Assembly: GCA_022821805.1 (NCBI GenBank)
Contig: JAJECX010000015.1
Span: forward strand, 1 to 64,000
DNA length: 64,000 nt
From: Anaerolineae bacterium
Lineage (GTDB): Bacteria; Chloroflexota; Anaerolineae; Aggregatilineales; Phototrophicaceae
Direction: 5' to 3'
The first letter of the stretch is position 1. Every line of letters starts with the position of its first letter. A model generated the notes under the pieces. That model was not told the origin of the DNA, did no database searches, and saw nothing but the letters and a program-made list of their open reading frames with translations. Of this stretch, positions 10,207 through 18,884 are shown in pieces. The position numbers and the translations under genes were made by a program.

Positions 10207-11628
10207 CTAATAGGAGTAAGGACGGATCTTCCAGGCGACCTTGAACACCTCCCAGCGGTGGGCGATGCCGCGCGGCTCCAGGACCAGGAAGATTATCAGC
10301 GCGCCGCCGAAGAGAATCGGGTTGATTGCGCTGGTGATATTAACCGCGTCGATGAAGGGGAAAAGCTGCGGCAACAAATCCGAGAGCCAAGGGCGCAATG
10401 CCGGGATCGCCGCCTCCTGCAGCAAGCGTATGAAGGTGACGCCGAACATCGCTCCCAACGGGAAGCCGGCGCCGCCGATGATCAGCATCGCCAGCATCTC
10501 TATCGACGTGTCAAGCTGAAACATGTCCAGCGACAGGCTGTTGCGCTCAAAAGCCAGCAGGCAGCCGGCGATCCCGGCGTAAACCGCGCTCAAGAAAAAG
10601 GCGCGCAGCTTGTAGGTGAAGACGTTGATGCCCAGCAGTTCGGCTGCTAGGTCGTTGTCACGCACCGAGATGAAGGCGCGTCCCGTCCGCGTGCGGATGA
10701 TATTGCGCGCCAATAGCATCAGCAGCACCGCCAACGGCACGATGATGTAATACATGGCGATATCGGTGGCGAAGCTCAACGCCTTGCCCCGGCGGACTTG
10801 CGCAGTGAAATTTGCCGTTGAATCATCCGCGACAATGGCGACGCGATACTCGCCCGCCTTGCTCGCGATGAACGAGAGCCCGGTCACCTCGCCCGCGTCG
10901 TCTTTGTACACGGTCATATTGACATCGCCCGCCGGCACCGCATCGCCCTTGGGATTGACCAATTCGATTGTCGGATAGACGCCTTCTATCTCGGCGAAAT
11001 GCACCGATATCACATCGACAAAATAGGGATCGCCCGCCTCGAACAAAAGCGGACTCTCATCGCTCAGATTGTCTTCTGCGTACGAAGTCAGGGGTCCGAT
11101 TATCGGCGCTGGCACGCTCAGCGGCCTGGTGCCGCCGGTCAAGTCCTCCAGCGGATAACGCAGCGCCCAGGGGATGATGAATTGCGCGGCCAGGGTCGCC
11201 ATCGCCAGGTAAAATCCCTTGACGCGTAACGAAGGCAAGCCGAAGACCAAGCCAATCAAACCGGTGAGCAAGGCGCTTGCCGGCAGCGCCGTCCAGAAGC
11301 TGAAACCTAGCTCGCGCGCCAGAATCGCCGATCCATAGGCGCCGATCGCCATAAAAGCCGCGTGCCCCAGCGACATCTGCCCGGTGTAACCGACGAGAAG
11401 ATTTAATCCCTGCACGGCGATTACGAATATCGAAACGCGCGCGATCAAACTAACATACTGATCGCTGATGAGCTTCAGCCCCAGCGGACCCGACACCGAA
11501 AGCAGCGGCGCCAGCAGCAGCGCCAGAAAAGCCAGATTCTTCCACAGCTTGTCGCGCCGCGTGCGGTCGATCGCCATATCTTCTTCGTATGTCGTATCAA
11601 AAACGCCCGCTGGATTGATGTTCGCCAT
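10207..11628 (-). CDS. LIV-type ABC transporter permease (LivM-like) with large internal insertion
   Basis: LNLLVGYTGQMSLGHAAFMAIGAYGSAILA, IRTRTGRAFISVRDNDLAAELLGINVFTYKLRAFFLSAVYAGIAG, GGAGFPLGAMFG. Confidence 0.92.
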   Translation of the reverse strand: MANINPAGVFDTTYEEDMAIDRTRRDKLWKNLAFLALLLAPLLSVSGPLGLKLISDQYVSLIARVSIFVIAVQGLNLLVGYTGQMSLGHAAFMAIGAYGSAILARELGFSFWTALPASALLTGLIGLVFGLPSLRVKGFYLAMATLAAQFIIPWALRYPLEDLTGGTRPLSVPAPIIGPLTSYAEDNLSDESPLLFEAGDPYFVDVISVHFAEIEGVYPTIELVNPKGDAVPAGDVNMTVYKDDAGEVTGLSFIASKAGEYRVAIVADDSTANFTAQVRRGKALSFATDIAMYYIIVPLAVLLMLLARNIIRTRTGRAFISVRDNDLAAELLGINVFTYKLRAFFLSAVYAGIAGCLLAFERNSLSLDMFQLDTSIEMLAMLIIGGAGFPLGAMFGVTFIRLLQEAAIPALRPWLSDLLPQLFPFIDAVNITSAINPILFGGALIIFLVLEPRGIAHRWEVFKVAWKIRPYSY

Positions 11629-11645
11629 AATCGTTTCGCGTCCCG

Positions 11646-12830
11646 CTAGATCCGCTCAATGCGTTTTTCGCCGAACAAGCCATCGGGTCTGATGACCAGC
11701 ACCAGCATCAAAACCACATAAGGCGCCAGATTGGTGCCCACCTGTTCCGATGAATTGATCAAGGTGCCGAACTGCTCGACGATGCCGATGATGATCCCGC
11801 CCACCAGCGCGCCCGTAATCGATTCCAAGCCGCCTAACAGTACCGCCGGAAATACGCGCAGCGCCACAAAGCTGATATTCAGCGACAAGCCGACCGCGCC
11901 GCCCTGTAAAACACCGGCAATCGACGCCAGGAATGCGGCGACCGCCCAGGTGATCGCCAGGATCACCCGTACGCGCAAGCCCACCGACTGCGCCAATTGC
12001 TGATCTTCCGATGTCGCGCGCATCGCCAAGCCAACGCTGGTGTATCGAAAGAAGAGGATGAATCCGACGAAGGCGACGATCGCCAAAATGAATGCGATCA
12101 CTAGCTCCACGCGGATGATGGCCAAGCCGTCGAGCGCTTCCCGCAAGCCCTCCAGTCGAATTGGCTTGAAGCGGCTGTTCGTCCGCGGATCGACGAAGAT
12201 GGGCAGATTCAGTTCAACCGTGCCCCAGGCGATCTGCGTCACGCCATGCAGGACCTCGGCCACCGCCAGCGTCATGAGCACGGCGGTGAATAGCGGCTGC
12301 CCGATCAATGGGCGAATGGTGAAACGCTCCACCGCCAGCCCGGTCAGGATTGCGCCGACGAAGGTTCCCGTCAGCGCGCGCAGCCATTGCCATTCGATGC
12401 CGCCGACCGTCATCAGCGCAGTCAATAAGATCGCGCCGCCGCCTGCAATCGCCAGGTTCCGTTGCTCCAGCAGGCTCCGGTAACTGACCGTCGTCATGAT
12501 CATGAACATGGTCGCCGCCGAAAGCAGCCCGGCGCCAGCCAGCGAGATCTCGCTGACGGTGAAAAAGCTCCAGAAGATCATGCCGCCAACGACCATCATC
12601 CAGCCATGCGCGAAGTTGAAGACGCCTGAGGCCTTGTTGATGACCACGATGCCCAGCGCCACCAAGCCATATACGCCGCCTACCAGCACGCCGGAAATCA
12701 AGGTCTGCACGATGCGCGCCGCCTTCAGCCCGGCCAACTGATCGCCGACGAACAGCGTCAGCGCGACCGCCGCAATCGCGTAGAGCAGCCAGGTCAGTTG
12801 TCGCCTGTTGCGATTGATGTATTCGGTCAC
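11646..12830 (-). CDS. LIV-type ABC transporter permease (LivH-like), extended
   Basis: SGVLVGGVYGLVALGIVVINKASGVFNFAHG, GLAMRATSEDQQLAQSVGLRV, LLGGLESITGALVGG. Confidence 0.92.
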   Translation of the reverse strand: MTEYINRNRRQLTWLLYAIAAVALTLFVGDQLAGLKAARIVQTLISGVLVGGVYGLVALGIVVINKASGVFNFAHGWMMVVGGMIFWSFFTVSEISLAGAGLLSAATMFMIMTTVSYRSLLEQRNLAIAGGGAILLTALMTVGGIEWQWLRALTGTFVGAILTGLAVERFTIRPLIGQPLFTAVLMTLAVAEVLHGVTQIAWGTVELNLPIFVDPRTNSRFKPIRLEGLREALDGLAIIRVELVIAFILAIVAFVGFILFFRYTSVGLAMRATSEDQQLAQSVGLRVRVILAITWAVAAFLASIAGVLQGGAVGLSLNISFVALRVFPAVLLGGLESITGALVGGIIIGIVEQFGTLINSSEQVGTNLAPYVVLMLVLVIRPDGLFGEKRIERI

Positions 12831-12842
12831 TGGCGCCGTCCT

Positions 12843-12913
12843 TGCGGGCGAAACAAATCTCGCCCCTACCAGTTTTCGTCTTTTGCGGGCGAGACAAGTC
12901 TCGCCCCTACAAC
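12843..12913. repeat. two tandem copies of palindromic intergenic repeat (GGGCGAgac-N-gtcTCGCCCCTAC)
   Basis: gcgggcgaaacaaatctcgcccctac and gcgggcgagacaagtctcgcccctac. Confidence 0.85.
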
Positions 12914-12929
12914 AGATTGCTTGGGAGAA

Positions 12930-14939
12930 TCACACATTGACCACGCGCAGCTCCGTCTCCACCGTGCCCGTTCGGCCATCGCGATACTTCACGTCGGCGC
13001 TGACATGCACCTGCCGCCGCCCGCCATATATCGCCTCCAGCAGTTCATGATACTTCTCATGCAAGGCGCCCCGCCGCAGCTTGCGCGTCCGCGTCAACTC
13101 GGCCTCATCGGCATCAAACTCCTTGTGCAGGATCACAAAGCGCTTGACCCGCGAATACGCCGGCAGCGACTCGTTGATCGCTCGCAGCTCGCCGCGAATG
13201 ATCTCGTAGACCTCTTCCCGCTGCGATAGATCGACATAGGTGGTGAAGGCGATGCCCCGCTTCTCCGCCCAGCGCGAGACATTCTGAAAGTCGAAAACGA
13301 TAATCGCCGAGACGAAGTCCAGCTCGGCGCCGCCGATCGTCATCATGTCCTGCACGTAGGGGCTGAATTTCGCGCGCCCCTCGATATATTGCGGGCTGAA
13401 CTTTTCCCCCGAAGCCAATTCAATCAGATCGGCGACGCGCTCAAGGTAGATTAGATGCCCGGTCTTCTCGTCCATGTGGCCCGCGTCGCCGGTGTAATAC
13501 CAACCTTCGACATCAAGCGCCTCGCCGGTCTTGTCCGGCTGCTTGTAATAGCCTTTGAAGCGCGCCTTGGTGCGAATGAGAATCTCCTGATTCTCCGCGA
13601 TCTTGATCTCGACGCCGGGCACAATCACGCCAACGGTTTCAAATCGCACATCGCCGCGCAGGTGCACCGTGCCTAAAGTTTCCGTCGAGCCGTAGAATTG
13701 CCGCAGCTCGATGCCGATGGCGCGGAAGAAACGGATGATATCCGAGCTGAGCATCGCGCCCGCCGTCAGCACATTGCGCGCCCGCGTCAAGCCCAGCTTG
13801 TCGCGCAGCGGCTCAAAGATGGCGTATTCGCCCAGCCAGCGCAGCAGCCGCAGGGGCGGCGGTATCGCTCGATGCTCGTCTTCCAGGTCGATCGCGCGAT
13901 AAGCGATTGGCATGAAGAGACGGTACATCAAGCGGTTTAGCGGGCTGCTGTCGTTGATGCGGAATTGCACCACGCGCGCCAGATTCTCCCAGACGCGGCT
14001 GGGGAAGAGCAAGCCCGCTGGCGCTATCTCGCGCATATCGGTCGGCACCGTCTCCGGTCCCTCAGGGAAATTCACCTGTACGCCATTGAGCAGGTGTGTG
14101 CTAAATCCGAAGCCCTGCTCCGCCAGCCACGCCATCGGGCTGAACGACAGCCAGTTGTCTTCGCGCCGCGAATCGACATAGTTGTCGTTCAGCGCGTGCC
14201 CGTAGACCAGCTGATGGTGGGTGATCTCGGCGAACTTCGGCAGGCTGGTTGTGCCCGATGTCATGCTGAGGATGATGGTGGCGCCCGGCTCGGTCGATAG
14301 CGCCAGCTCATCAAAGATCTTCGGCTGCCCCTGTCGGAGCTCGCGGCCCGACGCCTGCGCTGCGCGGAAACTCAATAGCCATTCGTCGACATAACTCCAC
14401 ATGCCGCGCTCTTCCCAGTAGATGACCTTGAGAATCTGCGGCAGGCTCGTTTTGATCTCGAGCATCTTGTCGACTTGTTCCTGATCGTGCGCGCAGACGA
14501 CGGTCGCGTCGGTGGAAGCGATCACATAATGGATATCCTGCGGGCTGGCATCGCTGAAGACGCAGCAAGTCTTGCAATGCAGCGCATGAGTGGCGATCTG
14601 CGCCCAATACATCTCCGGGTCGTTCTCGCCGATGATGACCAGCGTGTCGCCCTTTTTTAGTCCCAGCTGCAGCAGCCCCATCGCGAAGTCCACCACCTGA
14701 TCGTAGACCTCGTTCCAACTGTATTCCTGCCAGATGCCGTAGCGTTTCTTCCGCTGCGCCACTTCATCGCCCAGCTCTTCGACGCGGCGCAAAAACCCCT
14801 TTGAAAGCGTATTCTCTTCCGGGCGCGCCGGCTTGATCTTCTTGTCCAACAGCGAAGTGTAGACTGTGCCCGGCGTCGCCTCGCGATAGGGGATCCCTTG
14901 CCTTTCAGCCAAAGCCATCTCAATGCTCGCCTTCGCCAA
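12930..14939 (-). CDS. AMP-binding long-chain-type acyl-CoA synthetase
   Basis: 669 aa; MTSGTTSLPKFAEITH, FYGSTETLG, GWYYTGDAGHMDEKTGHLIYLERVADLIELASGEKFSPQYIEG. Confidence 0.9.
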   Translation of the reverse strand: MAKASIEMALAERQGIPYREATPGTVYTSLLDKKIKPARPEENTLSKGFLRRVEELGDEVAQRKKRYGIWQEYSWNEVYDQVVDFAMGLLQLGLKKGDTLVIIGENDPEMYWAQIATHALHCKTCCVFSDASPQDIHYVIASTDATVVCAHDQEQVDKMLEIKTSLPQILKVIYWEERGMWSYVDEWLLSFRAAQASGRELRQGQPKIFDELALSTEPGATIILSMTSGTTSLPKFAEITHHQLVYGHALNDNYVDSRREDNWLSFSPMAWLAEQGFGFSTHLLNGVQVNFPEGPETVPTDMREIAPAGLLFPSRVWENLARVVQFRINDSSPLNRLMYRLFMPIAYRAIDLEDEHRAIPPPLRLLRWLGEYAIFEPLRDKLGLTRARNVLTAGAMLSSDIIRFFRAIGIELRQFYGSTETLGTVHLRGDVRFETVGVIVPGVEIKIAENQEILIRTKARFKGYYKQPDKTGEALDVEGWYYTGDAGHMDEKTGHLIYLERVADLIELASGEKFSPQYIEGRAKFSPYVQDMMTIGGAELDFVSAIIVFDFQNVSRWAEKRGIAFTTYVDLSQREEVYEIIRGELRAINESLPAYSRVKRFVILHKEFDADEAELTRTRKLRRGALHEKYHELLEAIYGGRRQVHVSADVKYRDGRTGTVETELRVVNV

Positions 14940-15690
14940 GGTAGGCGTCTATGACCGCTTCGTTGCGGCTGATCTCGTCGGGCTTGCCTTCGCCGATCTT
15001 GACGCCAAAGTCAATCACAGCGATATGGTGAGAGATGTCCATCACCAAGCCGATATCATGCTCGATCAGCATGATGGTCGCGCCTTGCAATTCGTGGATA
15101 TCGAGGATATAGCGCGCCATATCCTCCTTCTCTTCGATATTCATGCCCGCCATCGGCTCGTCAAGCAGCAGCAGGGTCGGCTCCAAAGCCAAGGCTCGCC
15201 CCAGCTCCACCCGTTTGCGCAAGCCGTAACTGAGCGTCCCGACGATCGACTTGCGAATGGGCTCCAGCTCCAGGAAGTCGATGATCTCCTCAACGCGCTG
15301 TCGATGGGCGATTTCCTCGCGCTGCGCCGCCCCCCAAAACAGCGCCCCGGTCAGCATATTGGTCGTCATGTGGATATGCCGCGCCGCCATCAGATTGTCC
15401 AGCACGGTGGCGTTGGTATAGAGCGCGATATTTTGGAAGGTGCGCGATATGCCCAGCCTGGCTCGGCGATAGGGCGGCATGCGCGTGATGTCGTTCCCCT
15501 CAAAGAGGATGCGCCCCTGCTGCGGCGTATAGAAGCCGTTGACGCTGTTGATCAGGCTGGTCTTGCCAGCGCCATTCGGTCCGATGACGGCGAATATCTC
15601 GCCGGAATTAACTTCAAATTCGACATCCTGCAAAGCCTTGATGCCACCGAAACTGAGGGAGATATTATCGACATGCAGCTTGACCGACAT
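14920..15690 (-). CDS. LIV-type ABC transporter ATP-binding protein (LivG-like)
   Basis: Walker A GPNGAGKTS, LSYGLRKRVELGRAL, LLLLDEPMAGMN; overlaps the acyl-CoA synthetase start. Confidence 0.93.
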   Translation of the reverse strand: MSVKLHVDNISLSFGGIKALQDVEFEVNSGEIFAVIGPNGAGKTSLINSVNGFYTPQQGRILFEGNDITRMPPYRRARLGISRTFQNIALYTNATVLDNLMAARHIHMTTNMLTGALFWGAAQREEIAHRQRVEEIIDFLELEPIRKSIVGTLSYGLRKRVELGRALALEPTLLLLDEPMAGMNIEEKEDMARYILDIHELQGATIMLIEHDIGLVMDISHHIAVIDFGVKIGEGKPDEISRNEAVIDAYLGEGEH

Positions 15691-15813
15691 GGCTGACCTA
15701 TAGTTCTGGGACCCGGTTGGAGCGAGCCATATTATCGCCCGAATCCATGCCCGACCGAATTATAACAAAGATAACAGACCACGTCGCCAGGGGCAAACGC
15801 GCCAGGCGCCAGC

Positions 15814-16665
15814 TCAGACGCGCTCCAGCAGCCAATCTTTTAAGTCGGCGATAACCGCGGCTCGCTCGATCTCGTTGACAACTTCGTGGCGTAATCCGGG
15901 GTAAGTCTTCAGCGTAACATCGGCGCTCGCCGCATTTTCCGCCAGGTAACGCGCGCCGGAAACCGGTGTCAGTTCGTCCGCGCCGCCGTGCAGCGCCAGC
16001 AGCGGCGTCTTGATCGTATGCGCCGAGGCGCAAATATCGCGCGCCATGCGCACCAGCGCCGCCGATGTCCCGATCCGCCACATGCGCTTTTCCACCAAGG
16101 GGTCTTCTTGCCATTCGCGCAGCTTGCCCTCGTCGCGCGTCAAAACATCGGACGGTCCGCGCGGGGACAGGCGCGCCTTTGGCATGACCTTCGCCGCCAG
16201 CAGCAGCAGCTTTACCAGCCAGGCGGGCGCCATCCGCTCGCCGTGAATCGCCGCGCCGCTCAAGGCGATGCCGCGCAAACCTTCCGGCTGCCCCAAGACG
16301 AATCCCAGCCCGATCAACGAGCCCATGCTGTGCGCGAAGATAAAAGGCGGCGGCAGCGGATGCCGAGCGCGGATAAGATCGTAGAGTTGGCTGACGTCAG
16401 CGACGGCGAGCTGCAGATCGGGGATGTGCCCGCGCGCGCCGCCGCTCAACCCATGCCCGCGGTGGTCAATGGCGTAACAGGCCAAGCCGGCGTCCGTCAG
16501 CGCCTCGGCGACATGGCGATAGCGCCCGCCATGCTCGTTGATGCCATGCAGAATCAGGGCGATGCCGCGAAACGGTCCGCTCTCCGGCAGCCACTCGCGG
16601 TAAAAAATCGCCAAGCCGTCAGCGTTTTGAAACCTGTGTTCGATTTCGATCATTCTCGAAGGCAC
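15814..16665 (-). CDS. alpha/beta hydrolase (monoacylglycerol lipase-like)
   Basis: ILHGINEHGGRYRHVAEAL, DHRGHGLSGG, FAHSMGSLIG nucleophile elbow, catalytic His near LRHEVVNE. Confidence 0.88.
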   Translation of the reverse strand: MPSRMIEIEHRFQNADGLAIFYREWLPESGPFRGIALILHGINEHGGRYRHVAEALTDAGLACYAIDHRGHGLSGGARGHIPDLQLAVADVSQLYDLIRARHPLPPPFIFAHSMGSLIGLGFVLGQPEGLRGIALSGAAIHGERMAPAWLVKLLLLAAKVMPKARLSPRGPSDVLTRDEGKLREWQEDPLVEKRMWRIGTSAALVRMARDICASAHTIKTPLLALHGGADELTPVSGARYLAENAASADVTLKTYPGLRHEVVNEIERAAVIADLKDWLLERV

Positions 16666-16688
16666 TCACTGGAGACAGTCTAACTGCC

Positions 16689-17149
16689 TCACTGCCGCAT
16701 CAATTCAAGCTCGCCCCGAATCGCCAGCGCCAGCGCATTCATTTCGGATTCTTCACATCGTTCGGCCAAGGGTACACCAAGCCGACGCATAACCCTATAA
16801 GCGATGTCATCGGGCGCTTGCTCCGGCATGCGTGGCACGATGTGAAAATGAACATGCGGATGATCGGCCGATTCGGCGAATTGCATGACGTAGGTTTTCT
16901 GGCAGCCGGTATGCCGCTTCAGCGCCAGCGAAACTTCCCGTATCAGCGCCCCCAAGTCGGCCGCTTCGGCGACGGTCATTGCGTCGAGCGCCTCAAAATG
17001 TCGCCGCGCGACCAATACCAGCCAGCCGAGATAAGATGTATTGTAGGCATGACGACATCCCAATAATCGCTACGATACATATTGTCCCAAGATGGCGAAG
17101 CGCCTTCATCGCGTTTGCGTATCAACTGGCAGCTTAGGCATTCTGGCAT
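16689..17149 (-). pseudogene. HIT-family protein, apparently frameshifted: N-terminal CxxC segment (ATG at 17149) and HIT domain (16689..17063) lie in different frames
   Basis: HIT motif HPHVHFHIVPRM in 16689..17063; upstream ATG with AAGGAGGAGCCG SD encodes MPECLSCQLIRKRDEG...YRSDYWDVV in another frame. Confidence 0.65.
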
Positions 17150-17286
17150 CGGCTCCTCCTTCGTCCCAAACTTCCCTCATCTACATTGGCTCTAGCTTAA
17201 TCTCTCGCCGCCAATCCCAACTAGGTGCTCGCCGACGCTGACGGTATAATCCTGCGCGGCACGACAGAAGGCTCTGGCGAGGAAGA

Positions 17287-17862
17287 ATGACAACAGAATT
17301 CCAACGACCGCGAGCCATCGCCCTGGTCGGCATGCCGGGCGCGGGCAAAACCGTCTGCGCTGATCACCTGAAGCGCCTAGGCTTCTTCACGCTAAGATTC
17401 GGCGCCGTCGTCGTTGACGAAGCGCGGCGGCGCGGCTGGGCGGTCAATCCCGCCAATGAACGCATCGTGCGCGAAGAACTGCGCGCGCGGCACGGCATGG
17501 CGGCGATGGCGCTGATTTCGCTGCCGAAACTGCGCGCGGCCCTGTCTCATCATGGCTGCATCGTCATTGATGGCTTGTATAGCTTCAGCGAATACAAGCT
17601 GCTCGTCGATGAGCTTGGCGCGCCGCTGGTCCTCATTGCTGTCGCCGCGCCCCGTCACCTGCGCTACCAGCGCCTGGCGACCCGCGCCGAACGCCCGTTG
17701 ACCGCGCGCGAAGCCAACGAGCGTGACTTCCAGGAGATCGAAAAACTGGAAAAAGGCGGTCCCATCGCCATCGCCGATTACACGCTGGTCAACGATGACA
17801 GTCTGGCTCATTTGCTCACGCGGCTTGATTCGCTGATTGAAGGATTAGACTCTGCGCCCTGA
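17287..17862 (+). CDS. P-loop AAA family / dephospho-CoA kinase-like NTPase
   Basis: IALVGMPGAGKTVCADHLKRLGF; KEANERDFQEIEKLEKGGPIAIADYTLVNDD-type C-terminus. Confidence 0.8.
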   Translation: MTTEFQRPRAIALVGMPGAGKTVCADHLKRLGFFTLRFGAVVVDEARRRGWAVNPANERIVREELRARHGMAAMALISLPKLRAALSHHGCIVIDGLYSFSEYKLLVDELGAPLVLIAVAAPRHLRYQRLATRAERPLTAREANERDFQEIEKLEKGGPIAIADYTLVNDDSLAHLLTRLDSLIEGLDSAP

Positions 17863-18006
17863 CGCAAAAGCGCGCTATCTTTAGCGGCAACCGACGAATC
17901 CAGTTTAACAAGGGCTAAATCGGTAGTTAATGCTTGCGAACTGGAGGTGAATCGGTTTATATTGGATGTGGATGTCAATATGTAGCAGCGGCGGATAGTA
18001 AAACGC

Positions 18007-18690
18007 ATGACCGCAACCGACTCCATGCAAGAATACTTGGCGGAAGCATTCCGCATCGCCTACTACCAGCCCGAGGCGCCTTACGTTTCCACATCGGCGC
18101 TGGCGGAAGAAATGCATGTCTCGGCGCCGGCGGTCACGCGTATGGTGCAGCGCCTGAAACATGCCGGCTTCCTCGAGCACGAACCCTACCGCGGCATCCG
18201 CCTCACCGAAGCGGGAGAGCGCGAGGCGCTCGCCAATATCCGGCGGCACCGCCTGGTGGAGCGCTTCCTGGTCGATGTCATGGGCTTCGGCTGGCACGAG
18301 GTGCATGACGACGCCGACGACATGGGCTTGGTCGTCAGCGATGCCCTGGTCGACAAAATGGACGAAATGAGCGGCTTCCCCAAACGCTGCCCGCATGGCG
18401 AACCGATCCCCAGCGCCGATGGCGTGATGCCGCGCGTCATCGATTATCCGCTTTCCGAAGTGGATGTCGGCCAGGACTATGTCATCAGCCGCGTACACAC
18501 CCATGACGGGCACAAGCTCCGTTATTTCAGCGAATTGAGCTTGGAGCCGGGCAAACGCTTCCGTCTCGTGATGCGCGCGCCCTTCAAAGGTCCCTTGCAA
18601 CTGCAAGTCGACGGACAGACCCACTTCCTTGGTCACGAGCTGGCCGGTACCCTGCGCGTTTGCAGCGAAGAAGAGTACCTTCTCGTCTAG
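18007..18690 (+). CDS. DtxR/MntR-family metal-dependent-type transcriptional regulator with FeoA-like domain
   Basis: SMQEYLAEAFRIAYYQ...VSTSALAEEMHVSAPAVTRMVQRLKHAGFLEHEPYRGIRLTEAG; dimerisation helix RHRLVERFLVDVMGF. Confidence 0.88.
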   Translation: MTATDSMQEYLAEAFRIAYYQPEAPYVSTSALAEEMHVSAPAVTRMVQRLKHAGFLEHEPYRGIRLTEAGEREALANIRRHRLVERFLVDVMGFGWHEVHDDADDMGLVVSDALVDKMDEMSGFPKRCPHGEPIPSADGVMPRVIDYPLSEVDVGQDYVISRVHTHDGHKLRYFSELSLEPGKRFRLVMRAPFKGPLQLQVDGQTHFLGHELAGTLRVCSEEEYLLV

Positions 18691-18794
18691 CTGCGCCAAC
18701 CTGTCGAATCTTTGATGCGGTCTTATAAGCTCTGCCGATGCCGATGCCGTGGCAGTGGCTGAATGTTGGCGAGAGGGCGTGGCAAGAAATCTTG

Positions 18795-18819
18795 GATTTG
18801 CATCTGAATCTTGCAAATC
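18795..18819. repeat. perfect 8-bp inverted repeat GATTTGCA-N9-TGCAAATC upstream of the AAA/DUF4435 operon
   Basis: Read directly: gatttgca tctgaatct tgcaaatc. Confidence 0.85.
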
Positions 18820-18838
18820 AGACTGTATCAATTATGAT
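18811..18838 (+). promoter_or_regulatory. candidate sigma70-type promoter (TTGCAA - 16 bp - TATGAT)
   Basis: TTGCAA at 18811-18816 and TATGAT at 18833-18838, about 50-60 bp before the AAA ATPase start. Confidence 0.4.
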
Positions 18839-18884
18839 TCGCTCGCGATTCGCTAGAACCGTCAGTGATGCAAGCTTCGGATAG

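Noticed and set aside
17905-18831. 308-aa minus-strand ORF opposite the DtxR-like gene
   Set aside because: Antisense to a convincing DtxR-family CDS; low-complexity-like composition.
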